Assembly (NCBI RefSeq): GCF_027943255.1
Contig: NC_072893.1
Coordinates: 56,576,001 to 56,640,000 of the forward strand
Length of the DNA stretch: 64,000 nt
Origin: Anastrepha obliqua
Taxonomy: Eukaryota > Arthropoda > Insecta > Diptera > Tephritidae
Direction of reading: 5' to 3'
In this document: one piece after another, positions 44,169-56,149 of the stretch
How the letters are laid out: each line of letters opens with the position of its first letter
How positions within the stretch are numbered: position 1 is the first letter of the stretch
The notes under the pieces: generated by a model
The model's input: the letters and a program-made list of their open reading frames with translations, nothing else
Told to the model about the DNA's origin: nothing
The model's database searches: none
Made by a program: the position numbers and the translations under genes

Positions 44169-44351
44169 TGTAGGAATAATTAACGTTAAACGTCTTGCGA
44201 TTTCAAGATTTTTAGTAAATAGTGCATCTGTAGTAATTAATACAACATTATACTTAATTTATATACTTATATATATATATATATATATACCTATATATAT
44301 CATTCATTACATAATAATTGGACCGAACAGGTGACTTATTTTAACAAATAC

Positions 44352-44357
44352 AATAAA
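44352..44357 (+). terminator. candidate polyadenylation signal of BUD31
   Basis: AATAAA about 185 bp after the stop codon, followed by A-rich then T-rich sequence. Confidence 0.5.
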
Positions 44358-44899
44358 AAAACGTTCCGCCTAAAAATTTGTGTTATTTTCATTTTTATAG
44401 ACCTGCATATGTATGCAATTACCAATATAACCTGTTTGTTAAAGGGTTTGGGGTATTAATTTCTAGTTCTTAATTCATGATATGCCGTCCATTATCTCTT
44501 CCCAAGTACTTTCTTCTAAAAGGGTTTGTTTCATAATTACCATGACGACCAACTAAAGCACTATTTGTCTTCAGAAAGTTAGTGAGATGCCAGTGTCAAA
44601 TTAACAAATATTTCCCCACTATGTGTTGCAGTCCTTTTGGGCAAAAAACTTTTAAAAAAATTTCTTAAAATAATAATAATAATAGTGTAGATCTTTGACA
44701 GATATCCGAGCTTCGGCTGTAAAGTAAGGTGCGTGACTTCCTCTTGTCCTACGGTTTTCTGCCGATTCCGAACGGGTGAATATTTTTACTACACGTCTTT
44801 ACTTGACACAAACAGCCAGATTCCACATGTTTTGCGTCTGCAGGCCGCATTGACTGTTCAATATTATTTTTGTATGGATTCGTGTTTTACATTCAGATT
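44358..44899. other. unannotated spacer
   Basis: Nothing firm apart from an ATA microsatellite near 44670. Confidence 0.4.
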
Positions 44900-45545
44900 T
44901 AAAGTATATGTTTATAGGTACAGCCTGTCTAACAAAAGCGTGACCGTCATGGCTTGGAAACTATTTGACAAATTCTGCGCACGTTGTGGAAGTAATCAGC
45001 TCCAAATCAGCCGAATTTGCTTTAAAACTTTTTGAGCGCCCATATTAGTTTCCCTTTAAGTTTTTGCTTAAACCCTTTCAAAAGGATTGGCATTAGGCGA
45101 TTGGGAAGGCTAATCCAACATATCCATTCCATTTTGTTGTTTACATCTCTTCGATACTTAGGATCGTTATCCTCGTGTAAAATCCAAGGTTAGTTAGTTA
45201 TTTCAAATATCTTGGCAGCTGATGAGCTGCCTTAATATGAGCCTTAACGGAATGCGTAACAGTTCGTTGAAATCGTCGATTATCAGCAGTGCATCAATAC
45301 CCACGTCTGCAACTCTTCGCCCAAAAGGAAGACTCATCCGTGAATATTACGCTTACCCAATTCCGTTCTGCATTTGCCTTAGTCCATGAAAGTCTTCTTT
45401 TCATGCATGCTAATGACAGCAGCGGTTTTTTTAATCAATCCAGAATTTGTGGTATTCTGCACGTAAGTGTCTTCAAATCGTCTATTTGTATATATTAACA
45501 CCATTTTTCCTTAGAGCTGGTTCAGCTCCACGCGACGATAAGGTC
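44900..45545 (-). pseudogene. Tc1-like transposase, catalytic part
   Basis: On the minus strand: WTKANAERNWVSVIFTDESS then FWAKSCRRG (first Asp block, FTDESxF), a long decayed middle, then WILHEDNDPKYRRDV (second Asp block) and WPSQSPNANPFERV-like sequence where Tc1 elements have SPDLNPIENxW (the Glu block). Frames shift repeatedly. The DNA-binding half is absent. Confidence 0.7.
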
Positions 45546-45938
45546 GGACTTGTCACAAACAAATCAAGGATCTTCCGATCTTGTTTTGTACAGCAGCATA
45601 TACATTTTTTTTATAACTGAGCTCTAAGTTCGAATTGTTCCGGTCGCGCTTATATTAGATAGATTGTGTGTGTATTTTAAGTAGGAATAAGCGAGTAAAA
45701 GTATGTAATTTTATAAAATAAATTGTATACAGCTTCGTAAAGTTGGTGTTAAGATGTAAGAAAACTGAGGTACTCATTTTCTACACAGAAATGTTTGGGT
45801 TCGTTGCAAATTTCCATTGGTCTTCTTATTAAATTTTCTTTTTTTCCGTAAATTATGGTTTTTTATGTGCTAAGTTTTTACAAATAATGAGGTAATTAAG
45901 CTGTTGTTACCTGCCCCAAAATCTGAATTTACATTTTG
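45546..45938. other. unannotated spacer
   Basis: AT-rich. Nothing recognised. Confidence 0.4.
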
Positions 45939-46196
45939 AGGTCTCGCTCGCCGATAATTCAATGGTTTTGAACCTTTCCGTTTTTATATACATATTTGGG
46001 GCTGGTAACAGCTCCACTAAAGACCTCGCCATTTGTAAAAACCAAGGATTTCTTTATGTTTTCCCAGTGTGTCCCAGGTCTGTATTTTCAAGTGTGTCAA
46101 TCCTTTATTGTTGTCGCATTAGCACTCGCCCACCTGATAAAATTCGTGAAAATGGAAAAGGGTGCAAAACGATTGAATTATCGGCGAGCGAAACCT
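45939..46196. mobile_element. 258-bp MITE with inverted termini
   Basis: Left end AGGTCTCGCTCGCCGATAAT and right end complementary to AGGTTTCGCTCGCCGATAAT, the match continuing through ATTCAAT(C/G)GTTTTG for about 32 bp. Non-coding. A second, left-truncated copy is at 42.17 kb. No certain target duplication was seen, so the superfamily is open. Confidence 0.8.
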
Positions 46197-46579
46197 GTTA
46201 TCTGTAAAATGTAGATCTCTGTTTTCAAAGAGAGCCTTTGTCTCCAATAAATATTAATTAGTTGATACTTTCCTGGGAGTATTGAGCGTGTTTGCATTTT
46301 CAAACTATTGCTGCTTGTTCAATATTTATTAAACCACAATGAAAATTAAAAAAAAGAAAAATAATCAATAAAACTCCGAAGTAGAAATATTCCGTTGCTG
46401 GTTTGCGTATAATAGAATGTAACGTAGAATATGATGCAGCGCCATATTCAAAGTTACAGGCATACATACATATTAAGGATGATCAGATTCGAGGAACTTT
46501 TTCCAATGGGGGTTTTTTGACAGATCACGCGTGACTACTCTCAAACTAAATATATGATTTTTTCAGTATTCACTGGCAT
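46197..46579. other. unannotated spacer
   Basis: May include the 5' end of the following mariner (GGAACTTTTTCCAATGGGG near 46496). Otherwise empty. Confidence 0.35.
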
Positions 46580-47160
46580 TTCATGGTGGAAAGACTTACG
46601 CCTCAACAAAGTTTACAATTCGTACAATTGTATTACGAAAATCGACGCTCTGCGAAAAGTGTTCTTTCCGCACTCGTTCGCTCATATATCTTCAAAGACG
46701 AGGCTGGCGCCAAGACAACAGTGAATGGCAAACGTTATTGGGCCATGATAAACGACTTTTTGATGCCATAAACTAAAGTCTATGATCTCATTTGGTCCCA
46801 GCAAGACGGCACTGCTTGCCATACAGCTCATGAAAGAATGGATTTACTGCGTCGTCGTTTCGGTGCGCAATTTATTTCTCGTCTCTGACCAGAGGATTGG
46901 CCAACAAGATAGTGTGATATCACATATTTGGAATTTTATTTGTGGGGGTATGTAAGGACTAGTTGCTTTTGATTGGGGCATTGGAAGCCAACAATACTAA
47001 AGTAACGACATACCGACCGAAGACCTCCAGCGAGTCATTCAAATTGTTTACTGACGGCCGAATTACTACGCAGTTGCGGCCAATATTTGAGGCCATTATC
47101 TTTAAAAAATAAAATGGTTCTACACAAAAATATTGGTTCCAATAATAATAATAATAAACA
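46580..47160 (+). pseudogene. rosa/DD41D-like mariner with internal deletion
   Basis: N-terminus MVERLTPQQSLQFVQLYYEN, then a jump after SAKSVLSALVRS to YIFKDEAGAKTTVNGKRYWA and INDFLMP. After stops come SQQDGTACHTAHERMDLLRR (second Asp block), PEDWPTRxCDITYLEFYLWG (third block, its first Asp kept, second changed) and a PTDLQRVIQIVYxRPNYYAV-like tail. Heavily decayed. Confidence 0.65.
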
Positions 47161-47408
47161 GAATACCGACTGTGAGAGTAGTAGCAGAGCAAAATTAGCG
47201 GTAGCTGGGGTGCACATGAATAACTAATTTCGTTTTCAACTTCTTTACTATTATAACAACTGCAAAGAGCATTTAAAATTTCTTGTGAGCTACCAGCAAT
47301 AACGAAACGTTGCTTGACGGAACACAGTTGATCCCGAGTTTTGCGCTACCTGCTCCGCTGCTCAACTGTTGAAGTTCAGAGCAGTAGCAAATTATGAATG
47401 AGATAGTT
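47161..47408. other. unannotated spacer
   Basis: Starts with an AATAAT microsatellite. Nothing else. Confidence 0.4.
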
Positions 47409-47957
47409 TTTGAAGTGAAAACTTCTTTGGAATCGTTGGGAGTGATTTGAGACTCGATGAAACGAAAAAGCGACACTACGAACCGTTATATTATATGTTG
47501 ATATACGTATATGTGTGTGGCTGCGTATTGCTGAGCCACGCTAGTTTAGTGAGTATTGTAGTTTGTATACTACACTGCCTATTACTTGCTTTGGTGTTTA
47601 GTTCAAGCGTCATACGAATGTATGTTTGTATGTATGCTAGTACGTATGTGTGCGCGCCTGCGTATTACGGAGCCACGGTGAGCGAGAAGGCATTATGTAT
47701 ACCTATACTACACTACCTAATACTTGCTTAGACCAAGCGTATTTTAGCTATCATAAGCCACTCGTATCATTTGTTGAAATTGAAAACATTGAGGATGAAT
47801 AATAATAAAATGAAGAAAATAAAATATGAACTTTACAGCAATATTACCTATAATGAACCTATAATTATCCCGCTCCTAATGCTGCTTTCGTCTCATTCTC
47901 TCTCAGTTTGATTTACGGAAGGTTTCACTTCTATCGCGTCTAACCGTTAGACTGGTA
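47409..47957 (+). mobile_element. Helentron-like non-autonomous element
   Basis: 5' end GAAGTGAAAACTTCTTTGGA and 3' end with hairpin GTCTAACCGTTAGAC at 47938-47952, both nearly identical to the 25.4 kb element. The inside holds a microsatellite-rich filler (47490-47730) and the last 22 codons of the endonuclease (YFSYHKPLVSFVEIENIEDE, stop at 47800). About 550 bp, which fits a high-copy non-autonomous Helentron derivative. Confidence 0.65.
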
Positions 47958-48070
47958 TTATTTTATTCAGAATGTCGTTTGGAGGACGGAAAATTTTATT
48001 GAAGAAGGGACATATGTAGTATGTATGTATATGTGCAATTTCATTAACATTTACGAATAAATACAGACAT

Positions 48071-49620
48071 GTATGTTGTTGTTGTTATTGTTGTTGTAGT
48101 GGTTGAGTATTCCTGCTGAAATATGCGTAATGAGCGACTAGCGCCGTTTTAGTACCACTGTTCTTGTGAAATGTCTTTTCCTTTTGTTTAGGTCAGCTCC
48201 ATTTCGTGAGATCCAATTATAACAGCAAGCTTTTTATCTCTATGGCTGAGATTTCATTAATCTGCTGTAAGAAGGGTTTACCGAAGGAGCGAAGTCTTGC
48301 TCTTGCTAGACCTGAACACTCGCATAAATAGTGGAAGAGACTTTCTTTCACCCCTTCCGCTTCATAGCTTCAGATCTGCAGATGGGATTGAAAGGAAGGT
48401 TAAGTTTGGCTGCATGATCGCCTACTTTCCGGTGACCTGTAAGGGTTGCAGGTATACGTGAAATGTCTGGCGGAGAGCATCCTAACAGGCAATTCGTTCT
48501 CTGGATGACCATGTTTTTCTTGTAGTACTGCATGCATTTATTTGCATCCATTTTCTATCGGCTAAAGCATAGTAGTGCGAAGCAATGGACGTTTTTATGT
48601 GTTAAAAGGGGTAGCGACCGCCACCGCCTCTGTCTAGTGCCGAACCTTTTCTTGCTAGCTCATCTGCTATCTCATTACCCTCTATGTTCCTATGACCGCA
48701 AACCCATATCAGGCTAATATGAAGCCAATGATCGAGCAGCTCTAGTTCCGTTTTGCACTGTAAAACTAGCTTGGATGAAATGGAATTGGAATTTAAGGTC
48801 ATAATAGATGTTTGTCTGTCTGAAAGGATAGGTACTCTTGCACCAATTACTTTGTAGAGATTTGCCAGCTGACACGCTGGCATAGTCAGGAAGTCGGATT
48901 GATTTGGATATGTTGAGCGTCTTCGAATAGAGGCCAGCTCCAACATCACAGTGTAGATTTCAATGTCGACTGTAGCAATCACTTTTCCTTTCCTCCATTC
49001 CGCTCTCGGTGGAAAACGTACCGTAACATCTTTCTTGAAGTTAAGGTCGGGGATTGTGAAGTCCGATTTGTTTTTGAGCGGTGAGGGTCACTGTAGGCAT
49101 ATCTTGCTGTTGTCGTACGACCTTGTTGCCCAGCTTCCTATATCTTTGAGTCTGACCGCGCTGTATGTAGCGATTGTCTTTGTGTGTAAGTCCAATGGTA
49201 GTAGGTATGTTAGCACATTAAGCACTTCAGTTGGACTGGTGCTAAGCGCTCCTGTGGTTAGGATACACGTTGATCTTAGTACCTTGTTCAGGTAGATTTG
49301 GTTATATTTCTTTTCCATAGCGGGCCAGCAGACTAGTGCCACATATGTTAGTATTGGTCTTACAATGGCTGTGTAGGGCCAATTGGATAGCTTAAGTTGA
49401 AGACCCCATTTTTTTATCCAAAATTCTCTTACACGTATAAAGTGCTATTTTAGCTTTCTTCGCCCCGTATTCCACATTGGCCCTGCAGCTGAGTTTGGGA
49501 TCAAGGTTATATTTTTCTTGTTGTGCTAGCGTGAGACTAAAGCCGTTTAGTTTTGGTAGATTAGAGTTTGGTGTCTTGGTTTTCTTAGTGAAACGCATCA
49601 GTTCAGTTTTACCTCAATCT
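48071..49620 (-). pseudogene. I/Jockey-group LINE 3' half with RNase H
   Basis: Minus-strand copy of the family at 9.3 kb. From 49620: RFTKKTKTPNSNLPKLNGFS, QQEKYNLDPKLSCRANVEYG, TGALSTSPTEVLNVLTYLLP, RNase H DIEIYTVMLELASIRRRSTY (start deleted), SLIWVCGHRNIEGNEIADEL, then CMQYYKKNMVIQRTNCLLGC and a C-terminal end. The 3' tail is (CAA)n at 48071-48100. Several frameshifts. A 5'-truncated dead copy. Confidence 0.85.
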
Positions 49621-49839
49621 TACGTTGAGGAAATCGATTCGTTTGAGTAGAATACTTCGCTTAACATGGAATACGCAAAATTTTTTATTAGAAATGTGTT
49701 AGATTTGAAAAACTGGACTTTGGACTCTAAGCTGCAATATCTTGGGTTTGGGAATAAGTTCATAGCGTTTTTATATTTTCTTTTATTTTACAACGATTTG
49801 TTTGTTATTTGGTAAAGAGTAAGTATTCATTCGATAGAG

Positions 49840-50860
49840 CTGTTTCGGCTCTACACAATTACGAAAATTGTATTTTTGAGTTATTTAATTTTTTATGAGT
49901 TTTCGACACCTGCTTTTCTTTGGTTTTCAACGAGGTTAAAACCCTGCCGAAGTAGCCCGGGATATTGGCGGCGTGTATGGGGATGGTGTCATAGGCAAGT
50001 CTACAGCACGAAACGGCTTACAAAATTCAAAAATGGCGACTTTGACGTCGAGGACACGTCCCGTAGCGGAAGGCCTTCTAAATTCGATGAAAAACGTGTG
50101 AAATCATATTTGAAGGAGAACGGTCACTAAACCAGTCGTGAATTGGTAGACAAATGAGCTGCGATCTTTAAATGGTTCTCAATCACCTTCATTCAATGCG
50201 ATTTATCGAAAAATTGGGAGCCCAGGAGCCTGGGTGCCCTAGGAGCTCAATGAAACAAACAAAGAAAGTCGCCTTTAAATTGCTTCTCAGCATCTCGCGC
50301 GCCATAGAGCAATAAGCGGTCATAAATAACACTTTTTGTACCGAATCGTCACGGGAGATGAGTAGCTGCAAGAGAGTCAAGCCGGATCTTCATCCAAAGA
50401 AGATTATGATATGTGTTTGGGGCACTGGGAAATGCTCGAAAAGAATGCCATGCTCAACCAGGGGCTCTACACTTTCCAGCTACACCGGACGAATTAGGCT
50501 ATTTGCCTGAAAAGACCTGATCGACATGGTTAAACCATACGCCTTTACGACAATGCCAGGCCCCATGTCGCACAAGTCGTCAAAGCCGGACTCCAAAAGC
50601 TCGAATGGGAGTTTCTTCAGCATCCGCCGTATTCTCCGGGCCTTGCATCAAGATTACCATCTTTTCTGCTCGCTGTCAAACCATATGAAAGGTGTTACCT
50701 TAAATAACAAAGAGGGTTTTTAAAAACTGACTCACCAACAGCTTTGACATTTGTAGGTGATTTTTGGCGGAACGGCATCAACAAATTGGTTGAGATGTGA
50801 GAAGAGGCTGTAAATGGCAATGACGTCATCGGTGAAAACGCTACAAACTTATTCCCCGAC
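49840..50860 (+). pseudogene. heavily decayed mariner
   Basis: Recognisable pieces include TKFKNGDFDVEDTSRSGRPS (helix-turn-helix end), KFDEKRVKSYLKEN, a PGAWVPxELN-like block, HFPATPDELGYLPEKT-like remains, SAVFSGPCIKITIFSA (relic of YSPDLAPSDYHLF) and a DVRRGCKW end. Frames shift at least six times. No terminal repeats identified. Confidence 0.55.
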
Positions 50861-52272
50861 CTAATATTGTTTACATTGAATATTTTAATGCTTATTCATT
50901 CTTCAAAAAATAACTTTAATGCACTTAATTTAACTTAAAATGATCTTTGTTTTTGATATTTCGAAAGTAGAAAGTAAGCCAGAAAGTAGCGAAATTGAAA
51001 GAAATAACACAAATCTGTTGAGACGTTCGCTTACACACAAAACATCAGTTTATTTTTATATACATAAACGTATAAATATGTGTATATGTAGATACGAAAG
51101 TGTTATGGCCCTATTTGAAAACCCACCATGAACCCTCTTCCTAGCCTGTGTTCCGCCACCACAAAGCTAAAGATACCAGCACAACAGCTGTCTCCATACT
51201 TTAATTTTGACATAACTACACACGCTATGCTCTAATTTAAAACTTAATTACCAATTCGTAATCATTTCCCCATTTTACGCTCTAATTTCACTTTAATGCC
51301 AACGTCTACTAGCGTTGACGATCGACTTACAAACTTACTATATATTTCGTAAACGTACAAATGTCTGAGCTTTTGTGCAAATACCGCATAATCTCTCCGA
51401 ATCCACTGTCGTCCAAAGCAAACAACGAAATTTTCATGTTGAAATTTTCATTAGGCAAAAATACATAACTTTCCTTCTCCAATAATCAACAGCCCTTTCC
51501 GCTGATTCCCCAAACAAATGACCCAAGCATTGTGTGAAAAATATCTTACACAAAGCTTTTGCTTTAAAACTATGTAAGTGTATTTGGACACATAAATTCA
51601 CGTACACATAACTATACTTCTATACTTGCTTGTTCCAGTTGACTGGTTGGCGCCTATAAATATGCTAGCATCAGCGCAATTAAAAATCCATTTATAATTA
51701 TTCTCCTCCATACTCCTGTATCTCATTAAGAGTTTTTTGTCTGCTTACGTCGCTGTTTGCTCATTGGTCAAGAGCGTTTACGGTGGGGATGGAAGGAGAT
51801 TAAATATTATTTGTAATCGTGATTATCTAACTTTTCGTTTTTGTTTTACTTAATCTCTCAAAATTTGTGTTTCGTTGTCATATTCTGACCTTAAACAATT
51901 TTAATGATGCTGCTTTCGGTTATTTTGGGTTGTGGATTAACATTTATTTGCATTGTCGTAACTACGGTTTGCAGCCAGTGCCAGGTCAATGGGATTGAAA
52001 AATTCTTAATTGAGGGATGTTACTTTTTTCCCTGCATAAAAATGAATGAAATGCCAAAAAATGACGCAAAATCCTTAACGACTTTGAGTTACTTAGTTTA
52101 GTTAATTTATTGCTTCCCATTTAAATGATTCAAAGAACTATTGAAATATTTTGATGATAGTGGGGGAAATTTAGAGGCTTTCTGAGGTGGGAAGCCATAT
52201 TACTCAGTAAACAGTCTCATCAAGTTTGAGAGGGACAAGAATTTTTCAAAAACTCAAATATGAATCGACATG
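50861..52272. other. unannotated spacer
   Basis: No firm gene. 51904-52101 is a 65-codon open frame beginning MMLLSVILGCGLTFICIVVT, strongly hydrophobic like a signal or membrane segment, then CQCQVNGIEKFLIE. There is no family match and no flanking support. Confidence 0.35.
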
Positions 52273-52721
52273 TGGGCAAAAAGTAGGGTGAATTTGGTTG
52301 TAAAATGAAAAATCTTTATTTATTCTTGTAAATCAATTTCATCCCCTTCAAAATAATCCTATCTCGATGAAATACACTTATGCCAACGATTTTTCCAATC
52401 CCCGAAACATGCCAAATAGTCCATTTCCGGTATAGCCATCAGTACCTTCTTCGATTCAGCTTTTATCTCCTCAATCGACTCGAAACGCGTTCCCCGGAGT
52501 GGTCTCTTGAGTTTTGGGAATAGCCAGAAGTCACACGGAGCCAAATCAGGCGAGTACGGTGGTTGCGGAACGATATGCGTGGAATTTTTGGCGAAATGGT
52601 CACGAAGAACGAGCGGTGCATTATCGTGATGCAAAAACCAAGAGTTGTTGGCCCATAATTCTGGTCTTTTTAGACGAATTGCTTCACGTAAACGACGCAT
52701 AACGCTCAAATAATATTCCTT

Positions 52722-53538
52722 ATTATGTTCCAAGTTTTCATTTGTATACACTGAAGCTTCACTTAAAATATAATATAATATATTCAAAACGTTATTTGAA
52801 TATGATGATAATAGATTGCCTCATATACTATCAAAAAAGATTTTAGAAAAACAGATATTTTGGGTTGAAGAAATTAGTAATCTAGCACAAAAGTTAAATA
52901 TAACATGTAACTGGGGCACTTCAAATAAAAGAGAGTGGAACAGAAATATAATTTCAATAATAGAAAATCTTCATGATTCGAATATTCGAACTTTATGGGA
53001 AAGGGCACACCAAAGCACCCGATTATATAAGGAATTAGACCATAACAACGCCAGAAGCTATTTAAACGATAATACTGGAATCTATAAAATTATGTGGATT
53101 ATGAAAGCCAGATGTGATTTAATATACTTGGGAAGCCAAAGAGATTTAAATTGCACTTTATGTAACTTAAATGAATTAGAAGACATCACACATTTCTTAG
53201 GAAAATGCCCGATACTTAAAAGAATTCGTCAAAGATTTTTTGGAAAATATAGTTTAAACCGAGATGAAATCATAGATATTTTAAATGCTGTTGGCCCTTC
53301 TGGATATAATAACTTATTTAAGTTCATCACTGGTGCTATAGAATATAGAAAATTAATTTTAAGCGAATTCAATACATAGTACCATAGTAACATATGTAAA
53401 ATGTAAGATTTTCTTTTTTCTTTTTTCTTCCGACAAACGACCTAGTATCACTGTCGTACGTTCTACTGTTAATGATTAAAAACGAAATGTAATGTTTATT
53501 TTAAGAAAGTCGAACAATAAATAATAATAATAATAATA
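52722..53538 (+). mobile_element. 5'-truncated LINE inserted in the mariner
   Basis: An 817-bp insertion flanked by a perfect 10-bp target duplication AATATTCCTT (52712-52721 and 53539-53548), ending in a (TAA)n tail (53517-53538). It contains one open frame on the plus strand. This is the hallmark of target-primed reverse transcription with 5' truncation. The perfect duplication indicates a recent event. Confidence 0.9.
52816..53379 (+). CDS. LINE ORF2 C-terminal region (truncated, undamaged)
   Basis: 187 codons open from the truncated 5' end to a natural stop; the first codon at 52816 is TTG, so it is a gene fragment rather than a true start. It shows the post-RT C-terminal domain with a zinc knuckle (CTLCNLNELEDITHFLGKCP) and a terminal helix (FITGAIEYRKLILSEFN). 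Non-LTR family not certain; the CX2C...H...C knuckle is found in several clades. Confidence 0.75.
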   Translation: MPHILSKKILEKQIFWVEEISNLAQKLNITCNWGTSNKREWNRNIISIIENLHDSNIRTLWERAHQSTRLYKELDHNNARSYLNDNTGIYKIMWIMKARCDLIYLGSQRDLNCTLCNLNELEDITHFLGKCPILKRIRQRFFGKYSLNRDEIIDILNAVGPSGYNNLFKFITGAIEYRKLILSEFNT

Positions 53539-54399
53539 AATATTCCTTCTTAACAGTTTGGCCAGGTGGAAGGAATTCATAGTGCACCACACCACGAAAA
53601 TCGAAAAAAACTGTCATCATGACCTTTATTTTTGAACGACTTTGACGTGCTCTTTTCGGTCTGGCCTCGCCTTTAGCACGATATTCGCTTGATTGGTCGG
53701 TTGTTTCAGGGTCGTAAGCATAAATCCAAGTCTCATCTCCTGCAATGATGCATTTGAGCTTGTCCTGATAGTCTGAAAGCATTGTTTCACACACATCAAC
53801 GCGACGACTTTTTTCCAAGAAATTGATAGTTTTCGGTACCAAACGAGATTTGTTTTTTCGTTATCCCAAATGGTCTTTCAAAATGGTTTCCACAGATCCT
53901 TCTGATATTCCGATCATATCAGTAAGGTCTTTAACAGTCAACCGACGATTTTTGAGCACTAACTCCTTCACTTTATTGACGTGTTGATCATCTGTTGACG
54001 TCGATGGTCGTCCGGAGCGCTCCAAGTCATCAACACGTTCTCGACCCTCTTTGAAGTCTTTGTACCACATATAAAATTTTTTCTGCGACATGGTCGAATC
54101 AACAAATGCCTACTGCATGCTAAACGTTTCCGCAGCCGAAATTTCATTCCGCAAACAAAATTTGATGGCACTTCTCTGCTCAATCAAATCAGACATTGTA
54201 AAAATCGAAAAATGCACTCTTGGTCGTTTGGTAAACACAAGCGTAAATATATTACTGATAATGACATTCACATAAAAGTTGGCCCAGATGTTATTAACAG
54301 TGCTGCCAACTCATGAAAAAAATAACTAGAGCGAAATTTTAATCCCGCGAAGTTTGACAAATAAATTCACCTTACTTTTTGCCCAGAGTATTTAATGCC

Positions 54400-55550
54400 A
54401 TTGCAAAGGATTCAGTGACTTGCTGCCCTGGGCATAACTGGAGAAATGAAAACCACTCCAAAAGCAGCTCTAGAAATAATACTTAGCAAACCGCCTATCG
54501 ACCTTATGGCGGAAAATCTTGCAGCAAAACCCGCGAGAATCTTCGGATATAGCTGAATAGGAAAGAGGAGTACAGGTTTCACAGACTAGATAACTCCGCG
54601 CTTTAATTGGGAGAGAAGGTTTCACACTACAAGTGAAGAGAAAGGATAACACAAGCGCATGAGGAGTGGCTGTAGGACTTCTCACATTTACACAGATGGC
54701 TATAAAACTTTAATTGGAGTGGGAGCGAGTATCTACTGTTCAAAACTAGGGACTAGGTAGCCAACCAAGCTACCAGATGAGATCAATATTTTCCAAGCAG
54801 ACGTTTTTGCTATTGGGAAAGCCGCCGAGCTAAGCTACACCAAAACTGAAAATAACTCAATAACGCAATAACCTAATTTTGTATTAAGTCCAAAAAGGTT
54901 CAACTGAGCAGGGAAGCGATAGAAAGACTAGTCGCGAATAGAAGACTGCCCATGGACTGGGTGCCGGATCACAAAGGCATCGTAGGAAACGAAATAGTAG
55001 ATGAGATAGCTAAAACTGCTGTTAACCTCCCTTTTGAGCAAGAGAACGACATACAAAAATCGGTAAATATAATTTAAAACGAAATAGATGACTGCATGAA
55101 AAAGCAAGCAGGCGCTAGATGGACTAATCTGACCACATGCAAAACTGCAAAAGTTATGTGTAGAACTAACGACAAAAAACTGACTCAGTTCGTACTTACG
55201 CTCTCGCGAAAAGACTGCAGAACTATCATAGGTATGCTGACAGGTCATAATCTATTGGCTGCGTATGCGCGCAAGAGAGGGATTGCTAGTAACGACATAT
55301 GCAAGAAGTGCAGCGAGGATATAGAGGAAACTTTAGAACGCCTTCTGAGCGGCATTATCAAAAACATGCTCGAAATGTCTGTGAGCCCCACAGTTTGAGG
55401 GTTTTTTGCTGATTAGATTTGCTAAAAGCGTTGACATCCTACATGATGTCTACTTTAAATCTTAATAAAGGTCAGTCTCTATCTGGTATCACTAGGGACC
55501 AAAAGGCCTATGCGTGGCTTAATGCCACCAAAGTTAACCTAACTTAAATA
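54400..55550 (+). pseudogene. I/Jockey-group LINE with RNase H, decayed
   Basis: Blocks in shifting frames: SHIYTDGYKTLIGVGASIYC (RNase H start, first Asp kept), INIFQADVFAIGKAAELS, a PWTGxRITKASxETK-like relic of WVPGHxGIxGNE, and the open frame 55096-55398 with LTLSRKDCRTIIGMLTGHNL then ASNDICKKCSEDIEETLERL. At least five lesions. The 5' part is missing. Confidence 0.75.
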
Positions 55551-55689
55551 TGATTCAAGAAAGATGACTATAAAACCACTTTACATTTTTGAACTGATCT
55601 TGCATTAGATCATTTTTGTCATAATCTTTGTTTAAATTAGAAAATTTTAAATTTTTATACATATTTGTTTTTATAATGAAGTTTTATCA

Positions 55690-56080
55690 TCATGCATAGC
55701 TCTATAGCCGGGTGTGAGCTTTAGCTTCCTCGATCCATTGCCATACTACGCTAGTTGGTCGCTTCTTAGATGGTCCTCGACGCCGTTTAACCATCTTTTC
55801 CGCGGTCGCCCTCTTGGCTTTTCACCATACATGCGTGCATGCAAAACTTTTCTAGGTATTCATTCATCTGACATTCTGCAGACTTGTCCTAGCTATCAGA
55901 TGCGCTGCTATTTAACAACACCTTAGGAATTTCTCTAACTCGTTAGAGTTCGCCATTTTCTTCTCGTACTAGTCCCAGTACTCTACTTCTTCTTAACAAT
56001 GTGCTTAGTTGTGTGATTGTAGCTGCTTCCAGTGTCCATGTTTCACATTCATAAGTTGAATGAAATTTATATTTAAATAA
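55690..56080 (-). pseudogene. RTE-like LINE C-terminal fragment
   Basis: On the minus strand, in mixed frames: YECETWTLEAATITQLSTLL, GLVREENGELxRVREIPK, and a QMNTQKSFACTHVW stretch (relic of the GHxxRM block), then KRRRGPSKKRPTSVVWQWIE. A short decayed RTE-type copy. Confidence 0.6.
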
Positions 56081-56149
56081 ACAAATTACCATTTATTTTA
56101 ATTTAACTTTTTCTTTGGCGCGACAGCCAACCCCATCCAAAGCTTCGCT

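Larger units (their letters stand above)
52273..54385 (-). mobile_element. mariner (DD34D) interrupted by a LINE
   Basis: Terminal repeats TGGGCAAAAAGTAGGGTGAA (left) and complement of TGGGCAAAAAGTAAGGTGAA (right). Without the inserted LINE and its duplication the element is about 1286 bp, the normal mariner length. The transposase runs on the minus strand from about 54195 (MSDLIEQRSAIKFCLRNEIS) through KFYMWYKDFKEGRERVDDLE and IIAGDETWIYAYDPETTDQS to the insertion site at KEY, then resumes at 52711 with YLSVMRRLREAIRLKRPELW, FLHHDNAP and PYSPDLAPCDFWLFPKLKRP. All three Asp blocks are visible; a few stops and frameshifts remain. Confidence 0.85.
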
